A stretch of DNA of 21,551 nucleotides from Prado023 sp039812125 (GTDB lineage Bacteria > Actinomycetota > Actinomycetes > S36-B12 > CAIYMF01): contig JBDHZV010000038.1 in assembly GCA_039812125.1 (NCBI GenBank), positions 1 through 21,551 of the forward strand. Direction: 5' to 3'. This document shows positions 1 to 7,786 of the stretch, piece by piece. The number at the start of each line of letters is the position of its first letter. The first letter of the stretch is position 1. The notes under the pieces were generated by a model, which saw nothing but the letters and a program-made list of their open reading frames with translations, was not told where the DNA came from and made no database searches. The position numbers and the translations under genes were made by a program.

Positions 1-1344
<1,344 letters not shown>

Positions 1345-1378
1345 TCGCCGGCCCCTGTCGGAGCCCGGGTCAGCGGAC

Positions 1379-1384
1379 TACGCT
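1379..1384 (+). promoter_or_regulatory. Possible -10 box TACGCT for the VOC-Nudix pair
   Basis: TACGCT fits the actinobacterial -10 form TANNNT and lies 35 bases after the sigA stop. A start of transcription near 1391 would give a leader of about 40 nt ending in the GGAGG before 1433. I see no good -35 element, so this is tentative. Confidence 0.35.
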
Positions 1385-1432
1385 GCCGCTGTCCGGGGCA
1401 ATGGGCGACCCGGCGGTCAGGTGGAGGTACCG

Positions 1433-1906
1433 ATGGCTCGGGTGACCCCGTTCCTGTGGTTCGACGGCCAACTCGGGGCGGCCCTCGAGACCTACTCCCG
1501 GATCTTCGGCGACGCGGCCGTGCTCGAGGTGACACGACTACCGGCCGGGGCGCCGGGCGCTCCCGCCGACGGGGTGCTCTCGGCACGATTCACACTCGGC
1601 GGGCAGGAGATCCTGGCCATGAACGGGGGGTCGCAGCACGCGTTCACGCCCGCGTTCTCGCTGTTCATCGCCTGCGCGGACCAGGCCGAGGTCGATCACT
1701 ACTGGGACGCCCTCCTCGATGGGGGACAGGCTTCCCAGTGCGGCTGGCTGACTGATCGGTTCGGGCTCACCTGGCAGGTGGTCCCGGACGTGCTCGGTGA
1801 GCTGTTGTCCGACCCGGACCAGGCGCGCGCCGGTCGCGTCATGTCGGCGATGCTGGGCATGGTGAAGCTTGATGTCGCCGCGCTGGTGGCTGCAGCGCGG
1901 GGGTGA
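1433..1906 (+). CDS. PhnB-like VOC family protein (3-demethylubiquinone methyltransferase-type fold)
   Basis: A 157-residue protein of the PhnB-like branch of the vicinal oxygen chelate (glyoxalase/bleomycin-resistance) superfamily. Family marks are the N-terminal VTPFLWFDGQLGAALETYSRIFGD (seen in part at residues 3-27), FTLGGQEILAMNGG in the middle, and SQCGWLTDRFGLTWQVVP near residue 105, the characteristic second half of the fold. Family members are often annotated as 3-demethylubiquinone-9 3-methyltransferase, but that activity is not established for this branch and the substrate is unknown. I chose the ATG at 1433 because GGAGG (1423-1427) lies 5 bases before it; a GTG at 1421 would overlap that site. 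The gene runs directly into the Nudix gene (3-base gap), so the two are probably co-transcribed. Confidence 0.85.
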   Translation: MARVTPFLWFDGQLGAALETYSRIFGDAAVLEVTRLPAGAPGAPADGVLSARFTLGGQEILAMNGGSQHAFTPAFSLFIACADQAEVDHYWDALLDGGQASQCGWLTDRFGLTWQVVPDVLGELLSDPDQARAGRVMSAMLGMVKLDVAALVAAARG

Positions 1907-1909
1907 GCC

Positions 1910-2425
1910 GTGGCTGAGCTGCTGATGACCCTTGGGGCGCAGCCGGAGGCAGGGGCCCGGATCATCGAGCGTCGGGCCGTGCGGGCGGTGGTGCCCGGCG
2001 CCGGACGGCTGCTGATGGTCCACTCCACCGTGGGCGGGGACTACAAGTTCCCCGGCGGTGGGCTCCGGCCCGGGGAGTCCGACGAGCAGGCGCTGGCGCG
2101 GGAGGTGCTTGAGGAGTGCGGCCATCGTGTGACGTCGTTCGGCGAGCTACTGGGCGTCGTGGTGGAGTCCCGCGCAGCATGGGAGCCCGGGCACCTGCTG
2201 CGGATGGTGTCGTCATATCAGCTTGCCCGGGTCGAGGACGAGCCTGGACCGACGCATCTGGACGACTACGAGGGTGAGCTCGGCTTCGTGCCCGTGTGGG
2301 TCAGCGTGGCTGAGGCCAGCGCCACGAACCACCGCGTCCTGGCCAGCGGTCGGGCCCACCCCTGGGTGGCCCGCGAGACAGCGGTCCTGGACCTGCTGGA
2401 GCGGGGCGACCTCCTGCTCGACTGA
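1910..2425 (+). CDS. NUDIX hydrolase
   Basis: A 171-residue Nudix-family pyrophosphohydrolase. The Nudix box is perfect at residues 50-72: G-x5-E-x7-REVLEECGH, with the metal-binding glutamates E65, E68 and E69. It is preceded by GGDYKFPGG, the usual strand and loop before the box. Nudix enzymes split nucleoside diphosphates linked to another group; the sequence does not show which substrate is used (oxidised nucleotide, NADH, ADP-ribose or other). GTG at 1910 follows the VOC stop (TGA 1904-1906) by 3 bases, so translation is probably coupled. The only ribosome-binding candidate is the G-run at 1899-1903. The gene faces the beta-glucoside operon tail to tail, 34 bases apart. Confidence 0.9.
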   Translation: MAELLMTLGAQPEAGARIIERRAVRAVVPGAGRLLMVHSTVGGDYKFPGGGLRPGESDEQALAREVLEECGHRVTSFGELLGVVVESRAAWEPGHLLRMVSSYQLARVEDEPGPTHLDDYEGELGFVPVWVSVAEASATNHRVLASGRAHPWVARETAVLDLLERGDLLLD

Positions 2426-2459
2426 AGCTCCGCTCCAGGTGGGCAGTCGCTGATGTCGG

Positions 2460-4361
2460 TCAGCCCAGGTCCACGATGAGCAGCGGGTCCAGGGCCGCGA
2501 CCTGCGCCGTCGGGACGACGCGGACGCCGACGTGAGCGGCAGCGTTGGGCACCACCACGGGGGTGCTGGGGTCGAAGCCGTCGCGTTGCAGGGCCGCCAG
2601 GTCGACCTGCAGCAGCGGGTCGCCGAGCTCCACCAGGTCTCCTGACCGGACCAGTGCCACGAAGTGCTCGCCGGCCAGCTGGACGGTGTCGATCCCCACG
2701 TGGATCAGCACGTCGACCCCCGACTCGGTCGTCAGCCCCACCGCATGGTGGGCCCGGGCCACGGACGTGACCCGGCCGCGGACGGGAGCCCGCACCAGCC
2801 CGTCATTCGGGTGGATCACGGCGCCGGGCCCCAGCATCCCGCTGGCGAACACCGGATCGTTGATCTCGGACAGGGGGCTGAGCGTGCCTGCCATCGGGGC
2901 CGCGATGACCGCCTGGGCCGGCCGGGCCGGGATCGGCTCGGGCGGAGACAGCTCGGCTGGGACCGGCTCGGGTGGGACCGGCTCGGGTCGGGTGGGAGCG
3001 GGCGGGGGAGCTGGGTCGTGGAAGCCGAGGGTCAGGGTGAGCGAAAAGGTGAGGACGACCGCGATCGTCGTGCCGGCCAGCTGCAGGGTGAAGCTGCCGA
3101 CCGTCATGTACGCCGGCAGGGTGAGCAGGCCGGGCAGCACGAAGCTGCTGGCCGCTGACCCGCCGAGCGCGGCCACGGCACCTCCGACCGCGCCGCCGAC
3201 GCACGCGTAGAGGAACGGCCGGCGCAGCCGGAGGGTCACCCCGTAGATGGCGGGCTCGGTGACACCGGCGACGAAGGCGCTGACGGTGGCCGCGCCGGAG
3301 ATCGCGCGAAGCTCGCGGTTTCGGGTGCGCAGGAAGACGGCGGCGGTCGCGGCACCCTGGGCCAGCACCGCCGAGACCAGCGGTCCGGTGAGCAGGGAGT
3401 ACCCCTGCACCGACAGGTCGTTGACCATCACCGGCACGAATCCCCAGTGCACGCCGAAGATGACGAAGACCTGCCACAGGCCCCCCATGACCGCACCGGC
3501 CAGGGCGGGGCTGAACGACCAGACAGCACCCACCGCCGCCGACAGCGCGTCGCCCACGGCGGAGCCCAGCGGGCCGAACAGGATCACCGTCGCGGGCACC
3601 AGGACGGCCAGGCAGATCGTGGGCACGAGCAGGGTGTGCAGGCTGGTGGGCAGCCGTCGGCGCAGCCAGCGTTCGAGCAGGGCCAGCATGGCCGAGGCGA
3701 TGAAGGCCGGCAGCACCGACTGGGCGTAGCCGATCACGGTGACCGGCAAGCCCAGGAAGCTCACATGGGTGCCCGCCGGGCCCAGGTCGGTGAAGTGCGA
3801 CTCCATCAGGGCCGCGGCGATGACGCCCCCGAGGTAGGGATTGGCCCCCATCTTCCGGGCAGCGGTGATGCCGACCAGGATCGGCAGGAACGTGAATGCG
3901 GCGCTGCCGGCGGCCGCCCAGATCGCGTAGGTCGAGCTGTCCCGGTCGATCCATCCGAGCTGGGTGGCCACGGCCAGGACGGTGGTGACCATGCTGGCCC
4001 CCACCAGGGCGAACAGCAGTGGCTGGAACGTGCCGGTCACCACGTCGAACACCCGATCGAGGGGGCGGGATCGGGCCCCGACCACCTCCGCGTCGGTATC
4101 AGCCATCTCGGGCAGGTCCAGCAGCGCCGCGTGCACTGCGGGAACCCCGTTGCCGATCACGACCTGGAACTGCCCGCCTCGCTCGACCACGCTGAGCACC
4201 CCGGGCAGCCCGGACACCGCATCGCGGTCGGCGAGCTCACGGTCGTGCAGCACGAAGCGCAGCCGCGTCAGGCAGTGCTCGACCCCGGCGATGTTGGCCG
4301 GGCCGCCCACCCCGGCCACCACCTCACGGGCGAGCTCGCGGTCCGCAGTGGTGGGCGTCAT
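2460..4361 (-). CDS. PTS beta-glucoside-type permease EIIBCA, second copy
   Basis: A 633-residue three-domain sugar phosphotransferase permease (Bgl branch of the glucose superfamily). EIIB is at about 1-80 with the phospho-cysteine C30 in HCLTRLRF. The membrane EIIC domain spans about 100-455 with WQVFVIFGVHWGFVP and the GVTEPAIYGVTLR loop. A Pro/Glu-rich linker follows, then C-terminal EIIA with H539 and the phosphorylated H554 in VLIHVGIDTV. It should import and phosphorylate a glucoside using EI and HPr encoded elsewhere. I chose ATG at 4361, which overlaps the antiterminator stop by 4 bases (ATGA). A longer in-frame start at 4487 would add 42 Arg/Pro-rich residues unlike EIIB and lie inside the antiterminator gene. 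It is the last gene of the operon and a paralogue of the permease at 7787-9685. The substrate cannot be read from sequence. Confidence 0.93.
   Translation of the reverse strand: MTPTTADRELAREVVAGVGGPANIAGVEHCLTRLRFVLHDRELADRDAVSGLPGVLSVVERGGQFQVVIGNGVPAVHAALLDLPEMADTDAEVVGARSRPLDRVFDVVTGTFQPLLFALVGASMVTTVLAVATQLGWIDRDSSTYAIWAAAGSAAFTFLPILVGITAARKMGANPYLGGVIAAALMESHFTDLGPAGTHVSFLGLPVTVIGYAQSVLPAFIASAMLALLERWLRRRLPTSLHTLLVPTICLAVLVPATVILFGPLGSAVGDALSAAVGAVWSFSPALAGAVMGGLWQVFVIFGVHWGFVPVMVNDLSVQGYSLLTGPLVSAVLAQGAATAAVFLRTRNRELRAISGAATVSAFVAGVTEPAIYGVTLRLRRPFLYACVGGAVGGAVAALGGSAASSFVLPGLLTLPAYMTVGSFTLQLAGTTIAVVLTFSLTLTLGFHDPAPPPAPTRPEPVPPEPVPAELSPPEPIPARPAQAVIAAPMAGTLSPLSEINDPVFASGMLGPGAVIHPNDGLVRAPVRGRVTSVARAHHAVGLTTESGVDVLIHVGIDTVQLAGEHFVALVRSGDLVELGDPLLQVDLAALQRDGFDPSTPVVVPNAAAHVGVRVVPTAQVAALDPLLIVDLG
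2958..2987 (-). repeat. 15-bp perfect tandem duplication in the EIIC-EIIA linker
   Basis: Two perfect adjacent 15-base units (2958-2972 and 2973-2987; unit TGGGACCGGCTCGGG on the + strand), with degenerate copies on both sides. They encode PEPVP-PEPVP in the flexible Pro/Glu linker between EIIC and EIIA. The unit is a multiple of three, so copy changes keep the frame. Confidence 0.8.
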
Positions 4362-5209
4362 CCGGTGCGGTCCGCCTCGTCGCGTGCGCGCAGCCGGGCG
4401 ACATGCAGCATCAGGTAGAGCTTCTCCTCCTGGGGAAGGGCGATGCCGTACCGGTCCTTCACGTAGGCGGCGATGGCTTCGGCGCACTCCTGCGCCAGTG
4501 GGTCGGCGCTACGGACCAGGTCGAACAGCCGCGGGTCGCCGCCGGTGAGCAGGCTGCCCTCCTCGATCCGTTGCACGGCGAACTTCACGTGGGTCAGGAA
4601 CCGGGCATAGGCACCGGAGTCGGCTGGGATGGGCAGCCCCAGGTGCTGGCGCACGAGGGCCACGATGTCCTGCACCGTGGTCGCGGTCCCGATCGAGGCG
4701 CTGAGGTCGCCGGTCAGCCCGGCGTTGACCAGGTGCATCGTCAGGAAGCCGGCCTCATCGATCGGCAGGACGACCCGGGTGGCCTCCCGGACCATCTCCA
4801 GGATGTGCAGGGCCGCGGTGAACTCGCGGCGATAGGTGCTCTTGAGCTCCCAGAGCAGCGTGTTCTCCAGGCGCTGGCCGGAGGCGAGGCGCTCGATCGC
4901 GAACTGGATGTGGTCGGCAAGGGCGAGCTGGATCGCGCTGGTCAGCGTGAGGCCCAGATCCTGCTCCACGTAGTCGGCGATCTGGTTGCTCAGGACCAGC
5001 ACCTCGTAGGGCAGCTCGGAGATGACCGTCGTGAAGCCGACGGCGGAGCGGTCATCGGCCAGGACGAACCGGCGCTCCACGCGGGACGGGTCGTAGGTGC
5101 CGCCTGCGTGCTTGCCGAAGCCCAGCCCGCGGCCGGTCAGGATCACCTCCTGGCCGCCCTCGATGACGCCGATGACGTTGTTGTTGATGACCCGGTCGAT
5201 TCGGAACAT
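4358..5209 (-). CDS. BglG/LicT-family transcriptional antiterminator
   Basis: A 283-residue RNA-binding antiterminator. The N-terminal co-antiterminator domain (about 1-56) starts MFRIDRVINNNVIGV and holds the usual GRGLGFGK. PRD1 carries H100 and H159, PRD2 carries H207 and H269; these are exactly the regulatory histidine positions of Bacillus LicT. In this family the phosphorylated permease inactivates the protein through PRD1 and HPr can activate it through PRD2. Active dimers bind an RNA hairpin and prevent a terminator forming. A fitting target lies in this operon's leader (RAT 9793-9824, terminator 9740-9802), so it very likely controls its own operon. ATG at 5209 is preceded by GAGGACGG and lies 6 bases after the frame-corrected end of the HAD gene. 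The stop overlaps the start of the second permease (ATGA). Confidence 0.95.
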   Translation of the reverse strand: MFRIDRVINNNVIGVIEGGQEVILTGRGLGFGKHAGGTYDPSRVERRFVLADDRSAVGFTTVISELPYEVLVLSNQIADYVEQDLGLTLTSAIQLALADHIQFAIERLASGQRLENTLLWELKSTYRREFTAALHILEMVREATRVVLPIDEAGFLTMHLVNAGLTGDLSASIGTATTVQDIVALVRQHLGLPIPADSGAYARFLTHVKFAVQRIEEGSLLTGGDPRLFDLVRSADPLAQECAEAIAAYVKDRYGIALPQEEKLYLMLHVARLRARDEADRTG

Positions 5210-5215
5210 CCCAGG

Positions 5216-6176
5216 TCACCGTCCTCGGTCCCGGACCGTGTCGCGACCACGGACCGCCTCGCTGGAACCATACCGACGGGTCCCCACCCCGGCCGTCCCA
5301 CCGGGCCGGACACCGGCCGATGGATCCGCGAGGTCCAGGGGTCCGACCAGGCCGTGGGCCAGGAAGGCTGCCAGGATGCCGTCCGCGTTCGGGCCCGGCG
5401 GTCACGTCGTCGGCGACGGCCAGCAGCTGTGGGGGGGCGCCCGCCATCGCGATCCCGGTCCCGACCAGGTCGAGCATCTCGATGTCGTTGTAGCCGTCCC
5501 CGATGGCCACAGTCCCGGCCAGATCGATCCCGAGGTGCTCCACCAGCAGGGCGATGCCGAGGGCCTTGTGGATGCCGATCGGTGAGACCTCGCCGCTGCG
5601 GGGGCCCAGGACCCCGCTGGAGGAGGGCAGCACGTCGAAGATGTCCGACACTGCGGCACGGACCTCGTCCAGGGTCAGGGGGGAGTCCAGGAACAGCACC
5701 TTGCTCACATCGTCTCGCACGAGGGGCTCGTCCACCGAGATGCCCGCGACGATCGGCCCGAAGCCGTCCTGCCGCTCGCGCTGCACCGCGGGGTCGGCAT
5801 CGGCGGTGATGTAGTGGGCGAGTCGCTCGCGTGCCCCCCGCGTGCCGTACAGCCCGGCGGCCGACTCGAGCACGAACGGGATCCCGTGCGCGTCGAAGAG
5901 GTCGATCAGGCGGCGCAGGTGCTCGACCGGCACCACCTGGTGGGCCAGGACGTGCTCGCCGACCCGCACATACCCGCCGGCCGCGGCGATCACACCGTCG
6001 ACCCCGATGTCGAGGATCTCGTCCCAGATCTGCACGAGGGATCGGCCCGTGCACAGGAACACCTGATGGCCACGGGCGCGGGCCGCTCGCACGGCTCGCA
6101 CGGCGCTGTCGGGGACCAGTCCCCGATCGTTGAGCAGGGTGCCGTCGAGGTCCAGGAAGATGGCCCGGGGGGACAT
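5216..6176 (-). CDS. HAD-IIB (Cof-type) phosphatase, frameshifted near 5390
   Basis: Haloacid dehalogenase superfamily, Cof subfamily, which dephosphorylates sugar phosphates and similar metabolites. All four HAD motifs are present: DLDGT (D9, D11), CTGRS (residues 42-46), the DVSKVLF lysine, and GDGYND. After the normal ADDVTAGP (bases to 5391) the frame as read switches to an Arg/Gly/Pro-rich tail that runs to 5052 and 158 bases into the antiterminator gene. Skipping one base (5390) restores PNADGILAAFLAHGLVGPLD, the expected Cof C-terminus, and a TGA at 5216-5218, 6 bases before the antiterminator ATG. I therefore give the corrected span (262 + 57 = 319 residues). It is either a sequencing error or a real frameshift. 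ATG at 6176 has AGGAG 4 bases upstream. Its place in the operon suggests it acts on a sugar phosphate from glucoside breakdown; that is inference. Confidence 0.85.
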
Positions 6177-6225
6177 GCTGCTCCTCTTCGTCTCGTGTGA
6201 TCAGTGTGGTCGTTGCGGCCCGGAT

Positions 6226-6262
6226 GCGCCCGGGTACCGGTGCTGGGGTGGCACCCGGGCGC
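6226..6262 (-). other. Intercistronic hairpin between the 6-phospho-beta-glucosidase and HAD genes
   Basis: Arms 6226-6238 and 6250-6262 pair over 13 bp with a single G-U, loop 11 nt. The hairpin starts 15 bases after the glucosidase stop. No U run follows, so it does not look like a standard terminator. It may stabilise the upstream message or reduce read-through. Confidence 0.65.
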
Positions 6263-6276
6263 GGTCCAGCGGCCCG

Positions 6277-7695
6277 CTAGGGCACCAGGGTGGCGCCGTT
6301 GCTGGCGATGACCTGGCGGTACCAGTCGAACGACTTCTTCCGGTAGCGGGCCAACGTTCCGGTGCCGTCGTCGTTGCGGTCGACGTAGATGAACCCGTAG
6401 CGCTTGCTCAGCTGCGCGGTGGAGGCCGACACGAGGTCGATCGGGCCCCACGTGGTGTAGCCCCAGAGCTCGACGCCGTCGGCGATGGCCTCGCTGACCT
6501 GGACGAGGTGGTCGTTGAGGTAGGCGATGCGGTAGTCGTCGAGCACCGTCTTCACACCGTCGACCTCGACGAGCTCGTCCCTGGCGCCCAGGCCGTTCTC
6601 GACGATGAACAGCGGCTTCTGCCAGCGGTCCCAGAACTGGTTGAGCACGATCCGCAGGCCGACCGGGTCGATCTGCCAGCCCCACTCGGAGGCGGGCAGG
6701 GTCGGGTTCGGCACGCCACCCATGATGTTGCCCTGACCTGTGGTCTTCTTGGCCGGGTCGGCGGTCTCGCAGATGCTCATGTAGTACGAGAACGACACGA
6801 AGTCCACGGTGTTGGTCAGGATCTCGCGATCCTCGTCGGTGACGTCCAGCTCGATGCCGTTCTCCCGGAGATACCGCAGCGCGTAGCCGGGGTAGTAGCC
6901 GCGGGTGTGCACGTCGGAGAACATCAGGTTCGCGTGGTCGGCCTGCATGACCGCCATCACGTCGCCCGGGTCCGGGGTCAGCGGGTAGATCGGCATGGAG
7001 ATCACCATGCAGCCGACCTTCAGGTCGGGGTTGATCTCGTGGGCGATCCGGGTGGCCAGCGCGGAGGCGACCAGCTCGTGGTGAGCGGCCTGGTAGAGGG
7101 CGGACTTGTCCAGCTGCTCCTTCGGGGTGTTGATCCCCCCGCTCAGGAACGGCAGGTGCAGCACCGAGTTGATCTCGTTGAACGTCAGCCAGTACGTCAC
7201 CCGGCTGCCGTAGCGCTCGAACAGGGTGCGCGCGTACCGCTCGAAGAACCCGATCAGCTCCCGGGACACCCACCCGTCGTAGGTCTCAGCCAGGTGCAGC
7301 GGGGTCTCGTAGTGGCTGATGGTCACCAGCGGCTCTATGCCGTGCTTCTCGCACTCGTCGAGGACGCGGTCGTAGAAGGCCAATCCTTCCTCGTTGGGCT
7401 CGAGCTCGTCGCCGTTCGGGAAGATCCGGCTCCACGCGATCGAGAACCGGAACACCGAGAAGCCCATCTCGGCGAACAGCGCGATGTCCTCGGCGTAGCG
7501 GTGGTAGAAGTCGATGCCCTCGAGCTTGAGGTTGTCCGGGGTCGGCTCGGGCGTGCGCGGGGCGATGCCGCCCTTGGGCATCACGTCCTGGATGGACAGG
7601 CCCTTGCCGCCCAGGTCGAACGCGCCCTCGATCTGGTTGGCGGCGGTCGCACCGCCCCACAGGAAGCCTGCCGGGAAGTGGGTCGTGGTCGTCAT
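6277..7695 (-). CDS. 6-phospho-beta-glucosidase, glycoside hydrolase family 1
   Basis: A 472-residue GH1 enzyme that hydrolyses 6-phospho-beta-glucosides (such as cellobiose-6-phosphate or aryl glucoside-6-phosphates) made by the PTS, in the cytoplasm, giving glucose-6-phosphate and an aglycone or glucose. Visible marks are N-terminal FPAGFLWGGATAANQIEGA, acid/base E174 in TFNEINS, nucleophile E366 in FIVENGLG, SEWGWQIDPVGLR, and C-terminal RKKSFDWY (452-459), the Lys/Ser/Tyr cluster that binds the 6-phosphate and separates these enzymes from unphosphorylated beta-glucosidases. I chose ATG at 7695, with AGAGG 9 bases upstream; an in-frame start at 7779 would add 28 Pro-rich residues translated from an intercistronic hairpin. 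It stands 91 bases after the first permease and 100 before the HAD gene. The exact glucoside is unknown. Confidence 0.95.
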   Translation of the reverse strand: MTTTTHFPAGFLWGGATAANQIEGAFDLGGKGLSIQDVMPKGGIAPRTPEPTPDNLKLEGIDFYHRYAEDIALFAEMGFSVFRFSIAWSRIFPNGDELEPNEEGLAFYDRVLDECEKHGIEPLVTISHYETPLHLAETYDGWVSRELIGFFERYARTLFERYGSRVTYWLTFNEINSVLHLPFLSGGINTPKEQLDKSALYQAAHHELVASALATRIAHEINPDLKVGCMVISMPIYPLTPDPGDVMAVMQADHANLMFSDVHTRGYYPGYALRYLRENGIELDVTDEDREILTNTVDFVSFSYYMSICETADPAKKTTGQGNIMGGVPNPTLPASEWGWQIDPVGLRIVLNQFWDRWQKPLFIVENGLGARDELVEVDGVKTVLDDYRIAYLNDHLVQVSEAIADGVELWGYTTWGPIDLVSASTAQLSKRYGFIYVDRNDDGTGTLARYRKKSFDWYRQVIASNGATLVP

Positions 7696-7746
7696 TGGGT
7701 GGTACCTCTCTGTGGGTGCCGGGGGAGGGGTTGAGGGGGATCCGGT

Positions 7747-7781
7747 GGGTGGGCCGGCCGGGAGCCCCGGCCGGCCCACCC
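7747..7781 (-). other. Perfect 16-bp hairpin between the first permease and the glucosidase
   Basis: Arms 7747-7762 and 7766-7781 are perfect complements (16 bp, almost all G-C) around a 3-nt loop, beginning 5 bases after the permease stop. Neither strand has a U run after the stem, so a canonical intrinsic terminator is unlikely. A role as a message-stability element or partial attenuator setting the permease:glucosidase ratio is plausible. Confidence 0.8.
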
Positions 7782-7786
7782 GGGGG

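Noticed and set aside
1401..1445. Short upstream reading frame (14 codons) before the VOC gene
   Set aside because: It has no ribosome-binding site, overlaps the VOC start out of frame and has no notable residues; likely chance.
6190..6215. CRP/GlxR-like site (TGTGATCAGTGTGG) before the HAD gene
   Set aside because: Only one half resembles the TGTGA-N6-TCACA pattern and it lies inside the operon.
7747..7781. Calling the 16-bp hairpin a standard intrinsic terminator
   Set aside because: No U run follows on either strand and the downstream genes clearly belong to the same operon; listed as a hairpin only.
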